From an uncultured Verrucomicrobiales bacterium (GTDB taxonomy: Bacteria; Verrucomicrobiota; Verrucomicrobiia; Verrucomicrobiales; Akkermansiaceae): a stretch of 49,951 nt of DNA. Shown in pieces: positions 1 through 9,567 of this stretch (positions are counted from its first letter, which is position 1; the number at the start of each line of letters is the position of its first letter). Location: contig CALDZJ010000030.1 in the NCBI GenBank assembly GCA_937944055.1, positions 1 through 49,951 on the forward strand, read 5' to 3'. A model generated the notes under the pieces. It did no database searches, was not told the DNA's origin, and saw only the letters and a program-made list of their open reading frames with translations. A program made the position numbers and the translations under genes.

Positions 1-6
1 TTCATC

Positions 7-519
7 ATGGATCCCGAAGATTCTCTCAGCCTCGACCACGGCATTCCAGCTCCTGAGACCTACCTCCCGGGGAGCCCACTCTGGTTTTGGTGGCTCATGG
101 CAGCGGGAATCTTTCTCCTCCTCATCTTGGCCTCCTTTCTCTACCGCGCCTTTCGGAAAAAAACACTCCCGCCTCTCCTTCCCCCTCCTCACGATTTTTA
201 CGCCGCAGCGGCACTTCGCTTGCGCGAGCTAGAGGCCGGGTGTGATTCCCGTCCCCTCTCCGAAATGGCTGCTGATTGCTCGCTTACGATTCGTGCTTAT
301 TTAGCGGACTCCTTGTCAGAGCCTGCTCTTTACGAAACGGTCGAGGAATTTAAAGCCCGCCAAGTCGAGCTCCCTCGTGAAGCAGAGACGCTTCTAACCA
401 GCCTCAATGACGTGAAATACGCACGCTCCGCTATCGATCCCGCGCGCGCGCGCGAGTTTATCGACCACTCAAAGCAGTGTCTCGAAACGATTCACACAGC
501 CCAAAATCTGAAGGCATGA
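7..519 (+). CDS. DUF4381-type membrane protein of the Bat operon
   Basis: A 170-residue protein with a short soluble N-terminus, one membrane helix at about residues 28-46 (WWLMAAGIFLLLILASFL), a basic stop-transfer stretch (YRAFRKK), then a soluble helical domain. This architecture and the proline-rich linker followed by HDFYAAAALRLREL fit DUF4381 proteins, which commonly sit between the DUF58 and BatA genes of aerotolerance operons. Its stop codon overlaps the next ATG by four bases (ATGA), so it is translationally coupled to batA. No stop codon precedes the ATG inside the window, so the true start could lie upstream of the window. MoxR and DUF58 genes would be expected upstream, but they are outside what I can see. 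The biochemical role of the family is not established. Confidence 0.75.
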   Translation: MDPEDSLSLDHGIPAPETYLPGSPLWFWWLMAAGIFLLLILASFLYRAFRKKTLPPLLPPPHDFYAAAALRLRELEAGCDSRPLSEMAADCSLTIRAYLADSLSEPALYETVEEFKARQVELPREAETLLTSLNDVKYARSAIDPARAREFIDHSKQCLETIHTAQNLKA

Positions 520-1553
520 CTCTCTTTGATGATTACGTCTTAGCGGAGCCTTGGTGGCTCCTCCTCCTTCTCGCAGTCCCTCTTTTAATCCTCCTCGGCT
601 ACCGTGAGGGATCGCGCAGCTGGATCATCTACCCCACGCTGCGCGTCCTCGGCACGCTCGGGCGTAGGCCAGAGGATCGCGCCTTTCGTCTCGCACCACT
701 CATCCTCCCCTTCATGCTCATCCCTGCGATCATTGCGATGGCTCGGCCACAGGAGGCCAAGAGCCGCAGCTCGCGGACCGCAAGCGGGATCGATATCATG
801 ATCGCGCTCGATGTCTCATACTCGATGTCTACCGCAGATTTCTATGATTCCACCGCGCGGATGAGGCGGCCTGAGCGCCGGATTGAAGCCGCTAAAAAGA
901 TCATCAATGAATTCATCAAACGCCGCCCTGATGACCGCATCGGGATCGTCAGCTTTGCGGCACGCCCCTACACCGCGGCCCCGATCACGCTCGATCATCA
1001 GATCTTAGAACTCACCCTTCGAGACATCGCGCTTGTCAACAGTCGCACAGAAAGCGGGACCGCAATTGGCAGTGCCATCATGGCGGCCGGTGAGCGGCTT
1101 GAAAACCTCAAGCGCGATGACGAAGAGGCAAAGCAGAAGGAGGGAAAACCGAAGAGTAAGATCGTGGTTCTCGTCACTGATGGAGCCAGTAATTCTGGGC
1201 AACTCTCGCCCAGTGAAGCGGCAGGAATCGTTGCAGATCTCGAAATTAAAATCTATCCGGTCGCGATCGGAACCCCCCAAGGCCGCCTCAACGGGCTCGC
1301 CACGGGGCAGGAGTTCGATACCGAAACGCTTAAAAAAATCGCCGAAATCACGAAAGGGGATTTTTACCGAGCGCTCGACTACACCGGACTGCGTGAAGCA
1401 TTTAAAAGCATCGATGAACTTGAGAAAACGGAAGTGAAACGCAACACCTGGATTGTCCGCAAGGAACTGTATCCTTACTTCATCGCTCCCTCGCTTTTTC
1501 TAATCTTCGGCTTCCTCGTCTTCTCCGCCTTTAACCCTCCCCCCATGCCGTGA
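516..1553 (+). CDS. batA: BatA-like VWA-domain membrane protein
   Basis: A 345-residue inner-membrane protein with two N-terminal hydrophobic segments, a von Willebrand factor A domain and a C-terminal membrane helix (YFIAPSLFLIFGFLVF). The VWA domain has an intact metal-ion-dependent adhesion site: DVSYS, a later GTAIGSA threonine region and TDGASNSG. I chose the ATG at 516, which overlaps the preceding stop as ATGA; a GTG at 477 in the same frame would cut deep into the upstream gene. The stop overlaps the next GTG start by four bases. The Bat (Bacteroides aerotolerance) family is linked to oxidative and envelope stress tolerance, and BatA is thought to form a membrane complex with BatB. 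That role here is inferred from family and operon context. Confidence 0.88.
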   Translation: MTLFDDYVLAEPWWLLLLLAVPLLILLGYREGSRSWIIYPTLRVLGTLGRRPEDRAFRLAPLILPFMLIPAIIAMARPQEAKSRSSRTASGIDIMIALDVSYSMSTADFYDSTARMRRPERRIEAAKKIINEFIKRRPDDRIGIVSFAARPYTAAPITLDHQILELTLRDIALVNSRTESGTAIGSAIMAAGERLENLKRDDEEAKQKEGKPKSKIVVLVTDGASNSGQLSPSEAAGIVADLEIKIYPVAIGTPQGRLNGLATGQEFDTETLKKIAEITKGDFYRALDYTGLREAFKSIDELEKTEVKRNTWIVRKELYPYFIAPSLFLIFGFLVFSAFNPPPMP

Positions 1554-3487
1554 GATTGAATAGTCCAGAATGGCTTCTCTGCCTCCTCGCTTTACCTCTG
1601 CTCGCCCTCGTCGCCTACTTGATCCGCCGGAGACGTGGGGCGCGTTGGCAGAAATTGCTCGCAGCCCGCTTACGTGGCCGCCTCAGTCAGGCGCGCCCGT
1701 CTTGGATCGATTTCACCTCACTCGGGCTAGCTCTCCTTGGCTTGGCCGGATTAATCATCGCGATGGCCCAGCCCGAGTCGGGAGAAGAATGGATCGAGGT
1801 CGAAAGTGAGGGCCGTAATATTCTCTTCTGCATCGACATTTCCCGCAGCATGCTCGCAGAGGACGTTCAGCCAAATCGCCTACAAGCCTCGCGGGCCGCT
1901 GCTCTAGAAATTTTAGAACGCTTCCCGAATGATCGAGTCGGGGTTCTGCTCTATGCTGGGGAGAACTTGATACAATCTCCCCTCACGCTCGATCACGGCT
2001 TCGTGGAGCAGACTCTTGCGCAACTTAATCCGGCCGATATCCCCTACGGGGGCTCGAACCTAAGCGGAGCGATTCGTGACGGTGTGCGCCTCCTGAGTCA
2101 ATCGGGGCAACAAAGCCATCTCATGGTCGTTTTCAGCGATGGTGAAAACTCCACGAGTGGCGTAGAAGCGGCAGCCAACGAGGCCGCAAAGGAAGGGATC
2201 TTCATCTACGCCTTGGGGATGGGAACAAGCGAGGGCTCCTTCATCCCAGATGCCCGGCAGCGCGATGGGAAATTTCGGGATCGCAGCGGAAATCAAGTCT
2301 TCACGCAATTGAATGAGGAAGCCCTCCAAACGATTGCGACCCGTACCGCAGGATTTTACTCAAAAGGAATGGGGCGAACTTTTCTGCGAAAGCTTGATTC
2401 TGCGCTCAATGAGATGGACCGCTTTCGGGAAGAAGGAAAACACCAACGGGTTGCGAAACCGGCTCATCAATGGTTTCTTCTCTCTGGTCTCATTATGCTC
2501 ATGCTCTCGATCTTTGTGCGCATCCTTCCCCTGCGTTCGGCCCTTCCCCTCCTCCCCTTCCTTGCTTGCTTCTTCTCGTTCCAATCTGCGGAGGCCAGCT
2601 TAATGAAAGATGGGAGGGAAGCTTTAGAGCGGGGCGACTCCCTCGCGGCCTACCAATTTTTCAAACTTGCCGCGCAGGAGGAATCCGGCGAGCGCGCGAG
2701 GCGTCTGCAACTCGCCGCAGGCTCCGCTGCCTTTCAAGCGAAGAGTTGGGAAGCCGCCGCTGATTCTTTTAGTGAAGCGCTCGTCTCGGAGGATCTTCCC
2801 AGCCAGCAGCAAGCGCATTACGGTCTTGCCACCAGCCTCTTCTATCTCGGCATTCCACGCGAAACCGAGGAGCGGATCAAAGCCTGGCAAGGATCCGTGA
2901 AACATTACGAGGCCGCTTTAGACTTGGACCCTAATGATGCGAAAGCAGCCGAAAATTTACAGCGCGTGAAAGAACTCCTGCAAAGCACAGAAGAGAAACA
3001 GAAGGAGGAAGAAGAAAACCAGAGCGAGCAAACGGACGAGGCGGAGGATGAAAGCGAACAAGATCCTCAGCAAGAGGAGCAAGAGGAGCAAGAGGAGCAA
3101 AAAGAAGGGCAGGATGGAAAAGAGGGCGAGGATGAATCAGAAAAAGAAGGCAAGGGAGATCAGGGAAATCAAGGAGAAGAAGAGGAAGAAAAAGAGGAAG
3201 AGGAAGAGGAAGAACCTAAAACAGGGGATGAAACTCAGGAGCAGGAAGGGCCAGAAAAAGAAGAGAATGAGAAGAGAGAGAACTCCGAAAAAGGTGAATC
3301 CAAGCCTTCCCCGTCTGAACAAAAAGAGGCTCCGAATGAAAAACCAGCGGAGGGCAAGGAGGCCGAGCCCTTGAATGAATCCCGGGAGGAGCGGGCTCGC
3401 CGCTTGCTCAAACAATATGCCGATTTTGGAGGGAAAGCCCCGCGCCGGATCAGGAGACCCTATAATCGTTCCGCTCAGGACTGGTAG
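1550..3487 (+). CDS. batB: BatB-BatC fusion: VWA domain plus TPR and acidic tail
   Basis: A 645-residue protein. Two N-terminal membrane helices precede a VWA domain with a complete MIDAS (DISRS, GGSNLSGAI, SDGENSTSG), and a further membrane segment lies near residues 305-325. This is the BatB part. It continues without a break into a hydrophobic stretch and a TPR region (MKDGREALERGDSLAAYQFF, then YEAALDLDPNDAKAAENLQR), which is BatC-like. A very long Glu/Gln/Lys low-complexity tract follows, ending in RRIRRPYNRSAQDW. A BatB-BatC fusion is known in some lineages such as Leptospira. The start is a GTG that overlaps the batA stop as GTGA. The acidic tract is presumably periplasmic or disordered; its function is unknown. 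Confidence 0.85.
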   Translation: MRLNSPEWLLCLLALPLLALVAYLIRRRRGARWQKLLAARLRGRLSQARPSWIDFTSLGLALLGLAGLIIAMAQPESGEEWIEVESEGRNILFCIDISRSMLAEDVQPNRLQASRAAALEILERFPNDRVGVLLYAGENLIQSPLTLDHGFVEQTLAQLNPADIPYGGSNLSGAIRDGVRLLSQSGQQSHLMVVFSDGENSTSGVEAAANEAAKEGIFIYALGMGTSEGSFIPDARQRDGKFRDRSGNQVFTQLNEEALQTIATRTAGFYSKGMGRTFLRKLDSALNEMDRFREEGKHQRVAKPAHQWFLLSGLIMLMLSIFVRILPLRSALPLLPFLACFFSFQSAEASLMKDGREALERGDSLAAYQFFKLAAQEESGERARRLQLAAGSAAFQAKSWEAAADSFSEALVSEDLPSQQQAHYGLATSLFYLGIPRETEERIKAWQGSVKHYEAALDLDPNDAKAAENLQRVKELLQSTEEKQKEEEENQSEQTDEAEDESEQDPQQEEQEEQEEQKEGQDGKEGEDESEKEGKGDQGNQGEEEEEKEEEEEEEPKTGDETQEQEGPEKEENEKRENSEKGESKPSPSEQKEAPNEKPAEGKEAEPLNESREERARRLLKQYADFGGKAPRRIRRPYNRSAQDW

Positions 3488-3500
3488 AACTCATCACGCG

Positions 3501-5891
3501 ATGCCTTTTTTTTTCAAAGCCCTCATCCTTGTGCTACTCGGCACGCCTTTGGGATTATTCTCATCGGCTCAAGCTCAAGCTCAGGCTCAGCGCCAAAACA
3601 TGCCCTCGATCGAGGTCAGTCTTGCAAGCCGGATGTTAGTGGTCGGTGAGCAAAGCAGACTCACCTTACAGGTCAATGATGCCACGGTTGTTGATTGGCC
3701 TGACACTCCGAACGCTGCTCCGCTCGCACTCACTCGCTCGCAAAAAAATCGGGTGATTGTGAATCGGCAAATCCGAGAAGTCTTCGAATATCGTGTCACT
3801 GCCTATCAGCCAGGAGTCTTCACGATTCCCCCTTTTCGATTAAACACCCGCCAAGGGATCGTGACTTCAAAGGCGATCACCCTGAAGGTTGCCCCGCTGT
3901 CATCGCTGGCAACCAAAGGGATCACGATCCGCCCTGATACCGTTCCCTATCTTTCTGGGATCTTCCTTGAGAAGAGCTCGCCCTACCTTGGTGAGACGCA
4001 AGCGGTCGAAGCGAAGCTCTACGTCCCGAGCCGGCCGCCGTATCTCTTAAGACTCTACGATGGACAGGTGATCAAAATGGAAAAAGAAGGGATCGCGGCG
4101 TGGCGCTTCACTGCCGAGCGTCGTCCGAGCGGGGTTCTGAACCATGATGGGATTCAATTTCTGGCCTACACCTATCGGAGCTCCCTCAATGCCCTGAAGG
4201 AAGGTTCACGGCGAATCGGGCCGGGAAGTGCGCAAGCGGTTTTTCAAATGCGCCTTACCTCACGTGGGAGCTTTCGCTCAGTCGCTCAGCCTTTCCCGAT
4301 TGAATTCCCAGCGGCCGAGATGCGAGTGAGGCCCCTCCCGGCGGGGGCTCCAGCGGGATTTGCGGGAGCGGTGGGAAACTTCACCTTGGAGACTTCTAGC
4401 AGCACAAGAGAGCTGACACTTGGCGAGACCTTAACCGTCGAGGCTCGTGTCAGCGGGAGCGGAAATATCGATCAATTTCCCGGCCCCTTCCTCCTTGATC
4501 CAGCCGGAGCTTGGAAGCAATTCGAGATGATTTCCAAGCCGCCGGGCAGCGAGCGGCGCTCCAGCTCCGGGACGGTCGAGTTCTCCCAAGTTCTGCGACC
4601 GATGCGAAAATCATCTGCCCTCCCGCCCTATCGTTTCATCTTTTTTGATCCCGTCTTGGAGCGATACCGCACGCTTGAGAGCCCCTCGCAGCCCCTCGTG
4701 ATGACGGGTGAAGCGGCGACTGCCGAGGCTCCTGAGTCTAGCCTCGCCTTCCTCCCCCCTTCTGGGCGCGGCTTAAAAAACCTCAAGCCTGCGAATGAAC
4801 GGGCTTCGTCAAAATGGCTGTCTTGGACGACTTGGCCGCTTTGGATGTGGCAGATCTTTCCCGCTGCTCTTTTGCTCTTTCTTCTCGCTCGTGGAATGGC
4901 CACGCGGATCAAGAGCGCGCGACTTTCTAAGAAGCCAGCCCGCGAGTTCCAAGCAGCACTCGAGGAGATCCGTGCGAAGGCTGGGAACCAAGTAGAATTC
5001 TACCGTGAGGCCGCAAAATTTGTCACGACTTGGAAGGGCGCGGAGGGTTTCGAGGAGATTTTTGAAACTCGTGATGAGATTTGTTTCCGCCCGGATGCTC
5101 CGAGCGCTCCGGTGCCCGAGGCTGAGCGAAATCGCGTGATAAAGCGCCTAGAATCACTCTCGCCCATGCTACTCAGCGCGCTGCTTTTCCTGCTCCAATT
5201 CAGCCCACTCGGTGCAGGAGAACGCGATCCTGCCATCGAACGCACGCGCCTTCTCCAAGAGCTCAGTGAGACTCCAAGTCCCGAGCATTTTTACAACTTA
5301 GCGCTCTGCGAGAAAGAATTAGACCGGGGCGGAAAGGCCGCGCTTTGGGCCTATCGTTATGAAGCACAGGGTGGTGATGCCTCCGCCCTCTTGCAAGAGC
5401 TGCCGGGTCTGAAGGTCCCTCCGAAGGAAGGCTTGGACTGGCTGAGCTATTTCCCCCGGAGCCTCTACGGGCAAGTTGCGCTCGCCGGAGGATGGGCACT
5501 GGCTATTTTTCTGGTGTGTTTCTTTTCAAGACACAGCCATCCTCGGCTTTTTCTAAGGGGGCTCTCTGGGAGCATTGCAGCCTTGGCGCTCCCGCTTGCT
5601 GGGGCCGCTTTCCTGCTCTATCCAGATGAGATCGGCTTCGAGCCTCTGTCGCAACTTGCGGTGGTAAGCGCGGAGGACGCCGAGAGAGCCTCTCTCCAAA
5701 GCCAACCCTACCTTGGTGGGAACATCCTACGCGAGGATATCACAGGGAGTCTTTGTAAAATCATCGCGGAGCGAGCGGACTGGCTCAAGATCGAGCTCCC
5801 CGGAGGGCTTGCTGGCTGGACCCAAAAAACGCTCGTTGAGCCGATCCACCTTGATCTCGGCTCGCTGAGCGTTTTTGACAAATCCGAGTGA
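3501..5891 (+). CDS. batD: BatD-BatE fusion protein (aerotolerance)
   Basis: A 796-residue protein with a signal peptide (MPFFFKALILVLLGTPLGLF, then SSAQA). Residues of about 30-430 are a periplasmic BatD region of beta-rich domains, followed by a membrane helix near 445-465 (WQIFPAALLLFLL) and a cytoplasmic segment. Near residue 556 a second signal-like hydrophobic stretch (MLLSALLFLLQFSPLGAG) begins a BatE-like module: a TPR-like region, two membrane helices at about 655-675 and 683-703, and a C-terminal SH3-like domain ending in GWTQKTLVEP. The two halves are in one frame with no stop between them. I chose the ATG at 3501, 13 bp after the preceding stop, because of the signal peptide; the longer frame would start inside batB. 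The BatE assignment rests on architecture alone. Confidence 0.8.
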   Translation: MPFFFKALILVLLGTPLGLFSSAQAQAQAQRQNMPSIEVSLASRMLVVGEQSRLTLQVNDATVVDWPDTPNAAPLALTRSQKNRVIVNRQIREVFEYRVTAYQPGVFTIPPFRLNTRQGIVTSKAITLKVAPLSSLATKGITIRPDTVPYLSGIFLEKSSPYLGETQAVEAKLYVPSRPPYLLRLYDGQVIKMEKEGIAAWRFTAERRPSGVLNHDGIQFLAYTYRSSLNALKEGSRRIGPGSAQAVFQMRLTSRGSFRSVAQPFPIEFPAAEMRVRPLPAGAPAGFAGAVGNFTLETSSSTRELTLGETLTVEARVSGSGNIDQFPGPFLLDPAGAWKQFEMISKPPGSERRSSSGTVEFSQVLRPMRKSSALPPYRFIFFDPVLERYRTLESPSQPLVMTGEAATAEAPESSLAFLPPSGRGLKNLKPANERASSKWLSWTTWPLWMWQIFPAALLLFLLARGMATRIKSARLSKKPAREFQAALEEIRAKAGNQVEFYREAAKFVTTWKGAEGFEEIFETRDEICFRPDAPSAPVPEAERNRVIKRLESLSPMLLSALLFLLQFSPLGAGERDPAIERTRLLQELSETPSPEHFYNLALCEKELDRGGKAALWAYRYEAQGGDASALLQELPGLKVPPKEGLDWLSYFPRSLYGQVALAGGWALAIFLVCFFSRHSHPRLFLRGLSGSIAALALPLAGAAFLLYPDEIGFEPLSQLAVVSAEDAERASLQSQPYLGGNILREDITGSLCKIIAERADWLKIELPGGLAGWTQKTLVEPIHLDLGSLSVFDKSE

Positions 5892-5920
5892 GGATTAGGA
5901 AGTCGGGGATTAGGAAGTCG
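5892..5920. repeat. 15-bp tandem duplication at the clpC 3' end
   Basis: Two near-identical copies of GGATTAGGAAGTCG(G), one at 5892-5906 and one at 5907-5920. They span the short gap after the batD stop and the last codons and TAA stop of clpC on the opposite strand. The core TTAGGAAGTC recurs near 11432 in another intergenic region. Confidence 0.8.
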
Positions 5921-8447
5921 TCTTCTCGGGTGATTTTTTCTTCTTTCTCGCCTTCGTGCTGAAGTGAACTTTCTTAGCCCCTTTCTTGGCCTTCGCGGTG
6001 ACGTGTTGCCCTTCTTTAATTTCCCCAGCGAGCAAAGCCTCTGCCATGGGATCCTCGAGCAGTTGTTCCACCGCGCGGCGCATCGGTCTCGCCCCGTAAT
6101 CTGGATCGTACCCCTGCGTGACAATGAGGTCACGAGCCGCAGCATCGAGAACGAGGTCAATTTCTTTTTCTGCGAGACGCTTGACAAGTTTCTCAACCTC
6201 AAGATCGACGATCTCATTGAGAGCTTCCTTCTCAAGCATGCGGAAGACCACCAGCTCATCAAGCCGGTTGAGGAACTCAGGGCGGAAGTGCTTCTTAGCG
6301 ACCGAGTCAATCTTCGCCTTCATGCCCTCGAAGTCTGCCTGATCTTCCGACATCGCATTAAAGCCAAGCGAGGTCTGGCGTTTGATGCTCTCTGCGCCGA
6401 CGTTCGAGGTGAGAATGATGATGGTGTTTCGGAAATCGATCTTCCGGCCGAAGCTATCGGTAATCATGCCTTCTTCCAAAATTTGCAGGAGGAGGTTCAT
6501 GACATCTGGGTGCGCCTTCTCGACTTCATCGAAAAGGATCACCGAGTAAGGGCGACGCCGAACGGCCTCGGAAAGCTGACCTCCTTCATCATAGCCGACG
6601 TATCCTGGAGGCGAGCCGATGAGACGGCTCGCGCTGAATTTCTCCATGTATTCTGACATGTCGATCTGAATGAGAGATTCAGGATCACCGAACATGAAAT
6701 TAGCGAGGTTCCGAGCGAGGTAAGTTTTGCCCACCCCGGTTGGTCCAAGGAAGAGGAATGAGCCAATGGGGCGGCGCGGATCCTTCAAATCAGCGCGGGA
6801 ACGGCGCAGAGCCTTGGAGATCGCAGTGACTGCTTCATCCTGCCCAATGACCGTTTGCTTGAGGTCTTCCTCCATTTTGAGGAGCTTGGTGGCTTCCTTC
6901 TGCTCCATGCGCTGAAGCGGGACGCCCGTCCACTTAGAGACCACAGACATGATGTCATCTTCGACAATATCGACGATTTTCTCCTCGCTCTCATCGCGCC
7001 AGCCCTCGATCTGATCATCGAGTTCCTTACGGGTCGATTTCTCCTCATCGCGTAAAGCGGCGGCTTTTTCAAAGTCCTGATCATTAATGGCTGCGACCTT
7101 ATCGTCATTAATCTCGGCAATGCGCGCTTCCAGATCCTTCAAGCCAGCTGGGCGGGTCATTGTCTTAATGCGAGCGCGGGCCCCCGCTTCATCAACGACA
7201 TCGATCGCCTTATCGGGAAGGAAACGGCTCGTGAGGTAACGTGAGGTGAGCTTGACTGAAGCTTCTAGAGCCTCGTCGCTATAGCGCACCTTATGATGCG
7301 ACTCATACTTCTCTCGGAGTCCCTTCATGATCGCGATGGCGTCTTCCGTGGAGGGTTCATTCACCTTCACCTGCTGGAAGCGGCGCTCCAGCGCGGAGTC
7401 CTTCTCGATGTGCTTCCGGAACTCGTTCATGGTGGTGGCGCCGATGCATTGCAGCTCGGCACGGCTGAGGGCGGGCTTAATGATATTAGAGGCATCCATC
7501 GCTCCTTCCGCGGAGCCGGCGCCTACGATGGTGTGGAGCTCGTCAATGAAGAGGAGAACGTTCTGAACCTTCCGAATCTCATCCATTACGGCCTTGATCC
7601 GTTCTTCAAATTGCCCGCGGTACTTTGTCCCGGCGACCATTAGGGCAAGATCGAGCGTGATGACCTTCTTGTTACGCAGAATTTCTGGAACATCCCCGGC
7701 GGCAATTTCTTGCGCTAAGCCTTCGACGATGGCGGTCTTACCCACTCCAGCTTCACCGACTAAAACCGGATTATTCTTAGTGCGGCGGCACAGGATCTGG
7801 ATCACGCGCTCGATTTCAGAAGCGCGACCGATCACGGGATCTAACTCTCCGGCTTCCGCCATCTTAGTGAGGTCACGGCCAAAGGCCTTAAGCGCTGGAG
7901 TCTTGGTTTTCCCCTCCCCTGCCTCGCCATCGAGGTCCAAGTCATCCTCGTCCTCGAAGTCAAAATCATCATCTTCTGAATCCGAGGGAATGCTGCTGTC
8001 ATCGCCTGCAAAATTCGGATCAATTTCGGCGAGGACCTCATTGCGAGTGGTCTGGAGATCTACGTCGAGGCTCGTCAAAACACGCGCGGCCATGCCCTCC
8101 CCTTCGCGCAGGAGACCGAGTAAAATGTGTTCCGTGCCGACGTAGGAATGATTCAGTTGCTTTGCCTCTTTATTGGCGAGAGCGAGGACCTTTTTGACCC
8201 GTGGAGTGTAGGGAATATTGGTTGAAGTCTTTTGGTCAGGGCCAGTGCCCACTTCCTTTTCCACTTCCATCCGAACGGACTCAAGGTCTAGCCCCATGCG
8301 CTGTAAGACACTGACAGCGACCCCTTGACCGAGCTTGATGAGCCCTAGGAGGACGTGCTCAGTGCCGATGTAATTATGATTGAATCGGTCAGCTTCTTTG
8401 CGGGCCAGCGCCAGGACTTGCTGTGCGCGAGGTGTAAAATTGTTCAT
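5910..8447 (-). CDS. clpC: ClpC, AAA+ unfoldase of the Clp protease
   Basis: An 845-residue Hsp100 unfoldase that feeds proteins to ClpP. It has two N-terminal Clp repeats (each with [11 protein letters not shown] or [11 protein letters not shown]), an unusually acidic linker near residues 146-180, AAA-1 ([17 protein letters not shown]), a UVR-type coiled middle region ([17 protein letters not shown]) and AAA-2 ([17 protein letters not shown]). SLGF after AAA-2 fits the ClpP-docking tripeptide loop, and the C-terminus is lysine-rich. The start at [12 protein letters not shown] matches the usual ClpC N-terminus; a longer frame adds 29 residues that are not family-like. It is the last gene after mcsA and mcsB on the same strand, the same order as in Firmicutes but without ctsR. 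clpP is not in the window. The 3' end carries a 15-bp tandem repeat. Confidence 0.97.
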   Translation of the reverse strand: MNNFTPRAQQVLALARKEADRFNHNYIGTEHVLLGLIKLGQGVAVSVLQRMGLDLESVRMEVEKEVGTGPDQKTSTNIPYTPRVKKVLALANKEAKQLNHSYVGTEHILLGLLREGEGMAARVLTSLDVDLQTTRNEVLAEIDPNFAGDDSSIPSDSEDDDFDFEDEDDLDLDGEAGEGKTKTPALKAFGRDLTKMAEAGELDPVIGRASEIERVIQILCRRTKNNPVLVGEAGVGKTAIVEGLAQEIAAGDVPEILRNKKVITLDLALMVAGTKYRGQFEERIKAVMDEIRKVQNVLLFIDELHTIVGAGSAEGAMDASNIIKPALSRAELQCIGATTMNEFRKHIEKDSALERRFQQVKVNEPSTEDAIAIMKGLREKYESHHKVRYSDEALEASVKLTSRYLTSRFLPDKAIDVVDEAGARARIKTMTRPAGLKDLEARIAEINDDKVAAINDQDFEKAAALRDEEKSTRKELDDQIEGWRDESEEKIVDIVEDDIMSVVSKWTGVPLQRMEQKEATKLLKMEEDLKQTVIGQDEAVTAISKALRRSRADLKDPRRPIGSFLFLGPTGVGKTYLARNLANFMFGDPESLIQIDMSEYMEKFSASRLIGSPPGYVGYDEGGQLSEAVRRRPYSVILFDEVEKAHPDVMNLLLQILEEGMITDSFGRKIDFRNTIIILTSNVGAESIKRQTSLGFNAMSEDQADFEGMKAKIDSVAKKHFRPEFLNRLDELVVFRMLEKEALNEIVDLEVEKLVKRLAEKEIDLVLDAAARDLIVTQGYDPDYGARPMRRAVEQLLEDPMAEALLAGEIKEGQHVTAKAKKGAKKVHFSTKARKKKKSPEKTTS

Positions 8448-8475
8448 TGGAATTCGTTCGGTTTCGGGGACTTCG

Positions 8476-9567
8476 TTAATTTTCTTTTCCTGAAATATCA
8501 ATAGCAGCTGGGAGGGATGATTGCAAATGCTCACGGATCATTTGCGCACGCATGATGTCACGAGCGGAGGGCTCGAGCTTTTGGCCGGCGCTCCATTGGA
8601 GGTGAGCGGGTTGGGTCTCCATGAACAAGCGGTCGCAGACTTCCACTAAGCTTGCGGGCATGATTTGGAGATCCGCGCCAAGGCGTAACATGGAGAGATC
8701 ATTCAGGGCTTCTTTTGAAGAAATAATGTGGGCATGGGTCAAGGTTCCGGCAGCCCGTCCGACGTGATCTTTCACCATGATTGGATCCTCAATGAGGAGC
8801 TTCCCGCGAGCCTGCGTCTCGTAGCGCGAGACATCACTGATGACGCGGGTGAGGCGGTCCAAGATCACCTCCTCAGACTCGCCGAGGGTCGATTGATTCG
8901 AAATCTGATAGAGGTTCCCGAGCGACTCCGTGCCTTCTCCGTACAGCCCTCGCACCGCGAGGCCAAGCTTCCCGATCCCTTTGAGAACTTGCGTGATTTG
9001 GTCGCTGAGAACGAGCCCGGGGAGATGCAGCATGGCAGAAGCGCGCATGCCAGTCCCGAGATTGGTGGGGCAAGCGGTGAGGTAACCGAGCTGCGGATCA
9101 ACCGCAAAGGTGAGTTTTTTTTCAAGACTCTGATCGATCGAGTGAGCGAGCTGATAGGCCTCCTTGAGCTGTAAGCTGGGGCGGATTGCTTGGATGCGAA
9201 GGTGATCTTCCTCATTAATCATGAGGCTGAGAGACTGCTTCCGATTCACGACCGAGCCACTGCCCTCATTACGCGCGGCTTGCTCGCGACTGATGAGGTG
9301 GCGCTCTACGAGGACCTGCTTTTGGAGAGAGTCCAAGTCCGAGAGCTCATGGGAAAATCCGGCCTTCATTTCAGGGAGCGCCTCCAGCTCGCTTTGCAAA
9401 GAATCACGCACCTTTTGGCGCTCTTTTTTACGAGCCCAGCCGGGGAATGGGGCTTGTGCGATGTTGCGCGCAAGGCGGACCCGGCTGGTGAGGACCACCG
9501 AGTTCTCCTCATCATGCCCCGTCATCCAGTCGGCGGGATTCTTCAGGAGGGTGGCGAAGCGCATCAT
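8476..9567 (-). CDS. mcsB: McsB, protein-arginine kinase
   Basis: A 363-residue ATP:guanido phosphotransferase-family protein matching McsB, which phosphorylates arginine residues and so marks proteins for ClpCP. Visible motifs are the nucleotide-binding SRVRLARN (residues 28-35), NEEDHLR (118-124), and the active-site cysteine at 166 in CPTNLGTGMRAS. The N-terminal PxxWM (PADWM) typical of bacterial McsB is present. The start overlaps the stop of mcsA by four bases, indicating translational coupling. clpC starts 28 bp downstream. The length equals that of Bacillus McsB. Standalone guanidino kinases such as creatine or arginine kinase are unlikely, because the flanking mcsA and clpC give the standard context. 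Confidence 0.95.
   Translation of the reverse strand: MMRFATLLKNPADWMTGHDEENSVVLTSRVRLARNIAQAPFPGWARKKERQKVRDSLQSELEALPEMKAGFSHELSDLDSLQKQVLVERHLISREQAARNEGSGSVVNRKQSLSLMINEEDHLRIQAIRPSLQLKEAYQLAHSIDQSLEKKLTFAVDPQLGYLTACPTNLGTGMRASAMLHLPGLVLSDQITQVLKGIGKLGLAVRGLYGEGTESLGNLYQISNQSTLGESEEVILDRLTRVISDVSRYETQARGKLLIEDPIMVKDHVGRAAGTLTHAHIISSKEALNDLSMLRLGADLQIMPASLVEVCDRLFMETQPAHLQWSAGQKLEPSARDIMRAQMIREHLQSSLPAAIDISGKEN

Noticed and set aside
439-470. CG dinucleotide run as a structural (Z-DNA) element
   Set aside because: It lies inside coding sequence for alternating Ala/Arg codons in a GC-rich gene and is explained by codon use.
3048-3374. 108-codon Lys/Arg-rich frame inside batB
   Set aside because: Out-of-frame reading of the Glu-rich low-complexity tract.
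5964-6656. 230-codon plus-strand frame, and a 200-codon minus-strand frame (5708-6310), over clpC and batD
   Set aside because: Both are alternative frames of strongly recognisable clpC; composition is typical of shadow frames.
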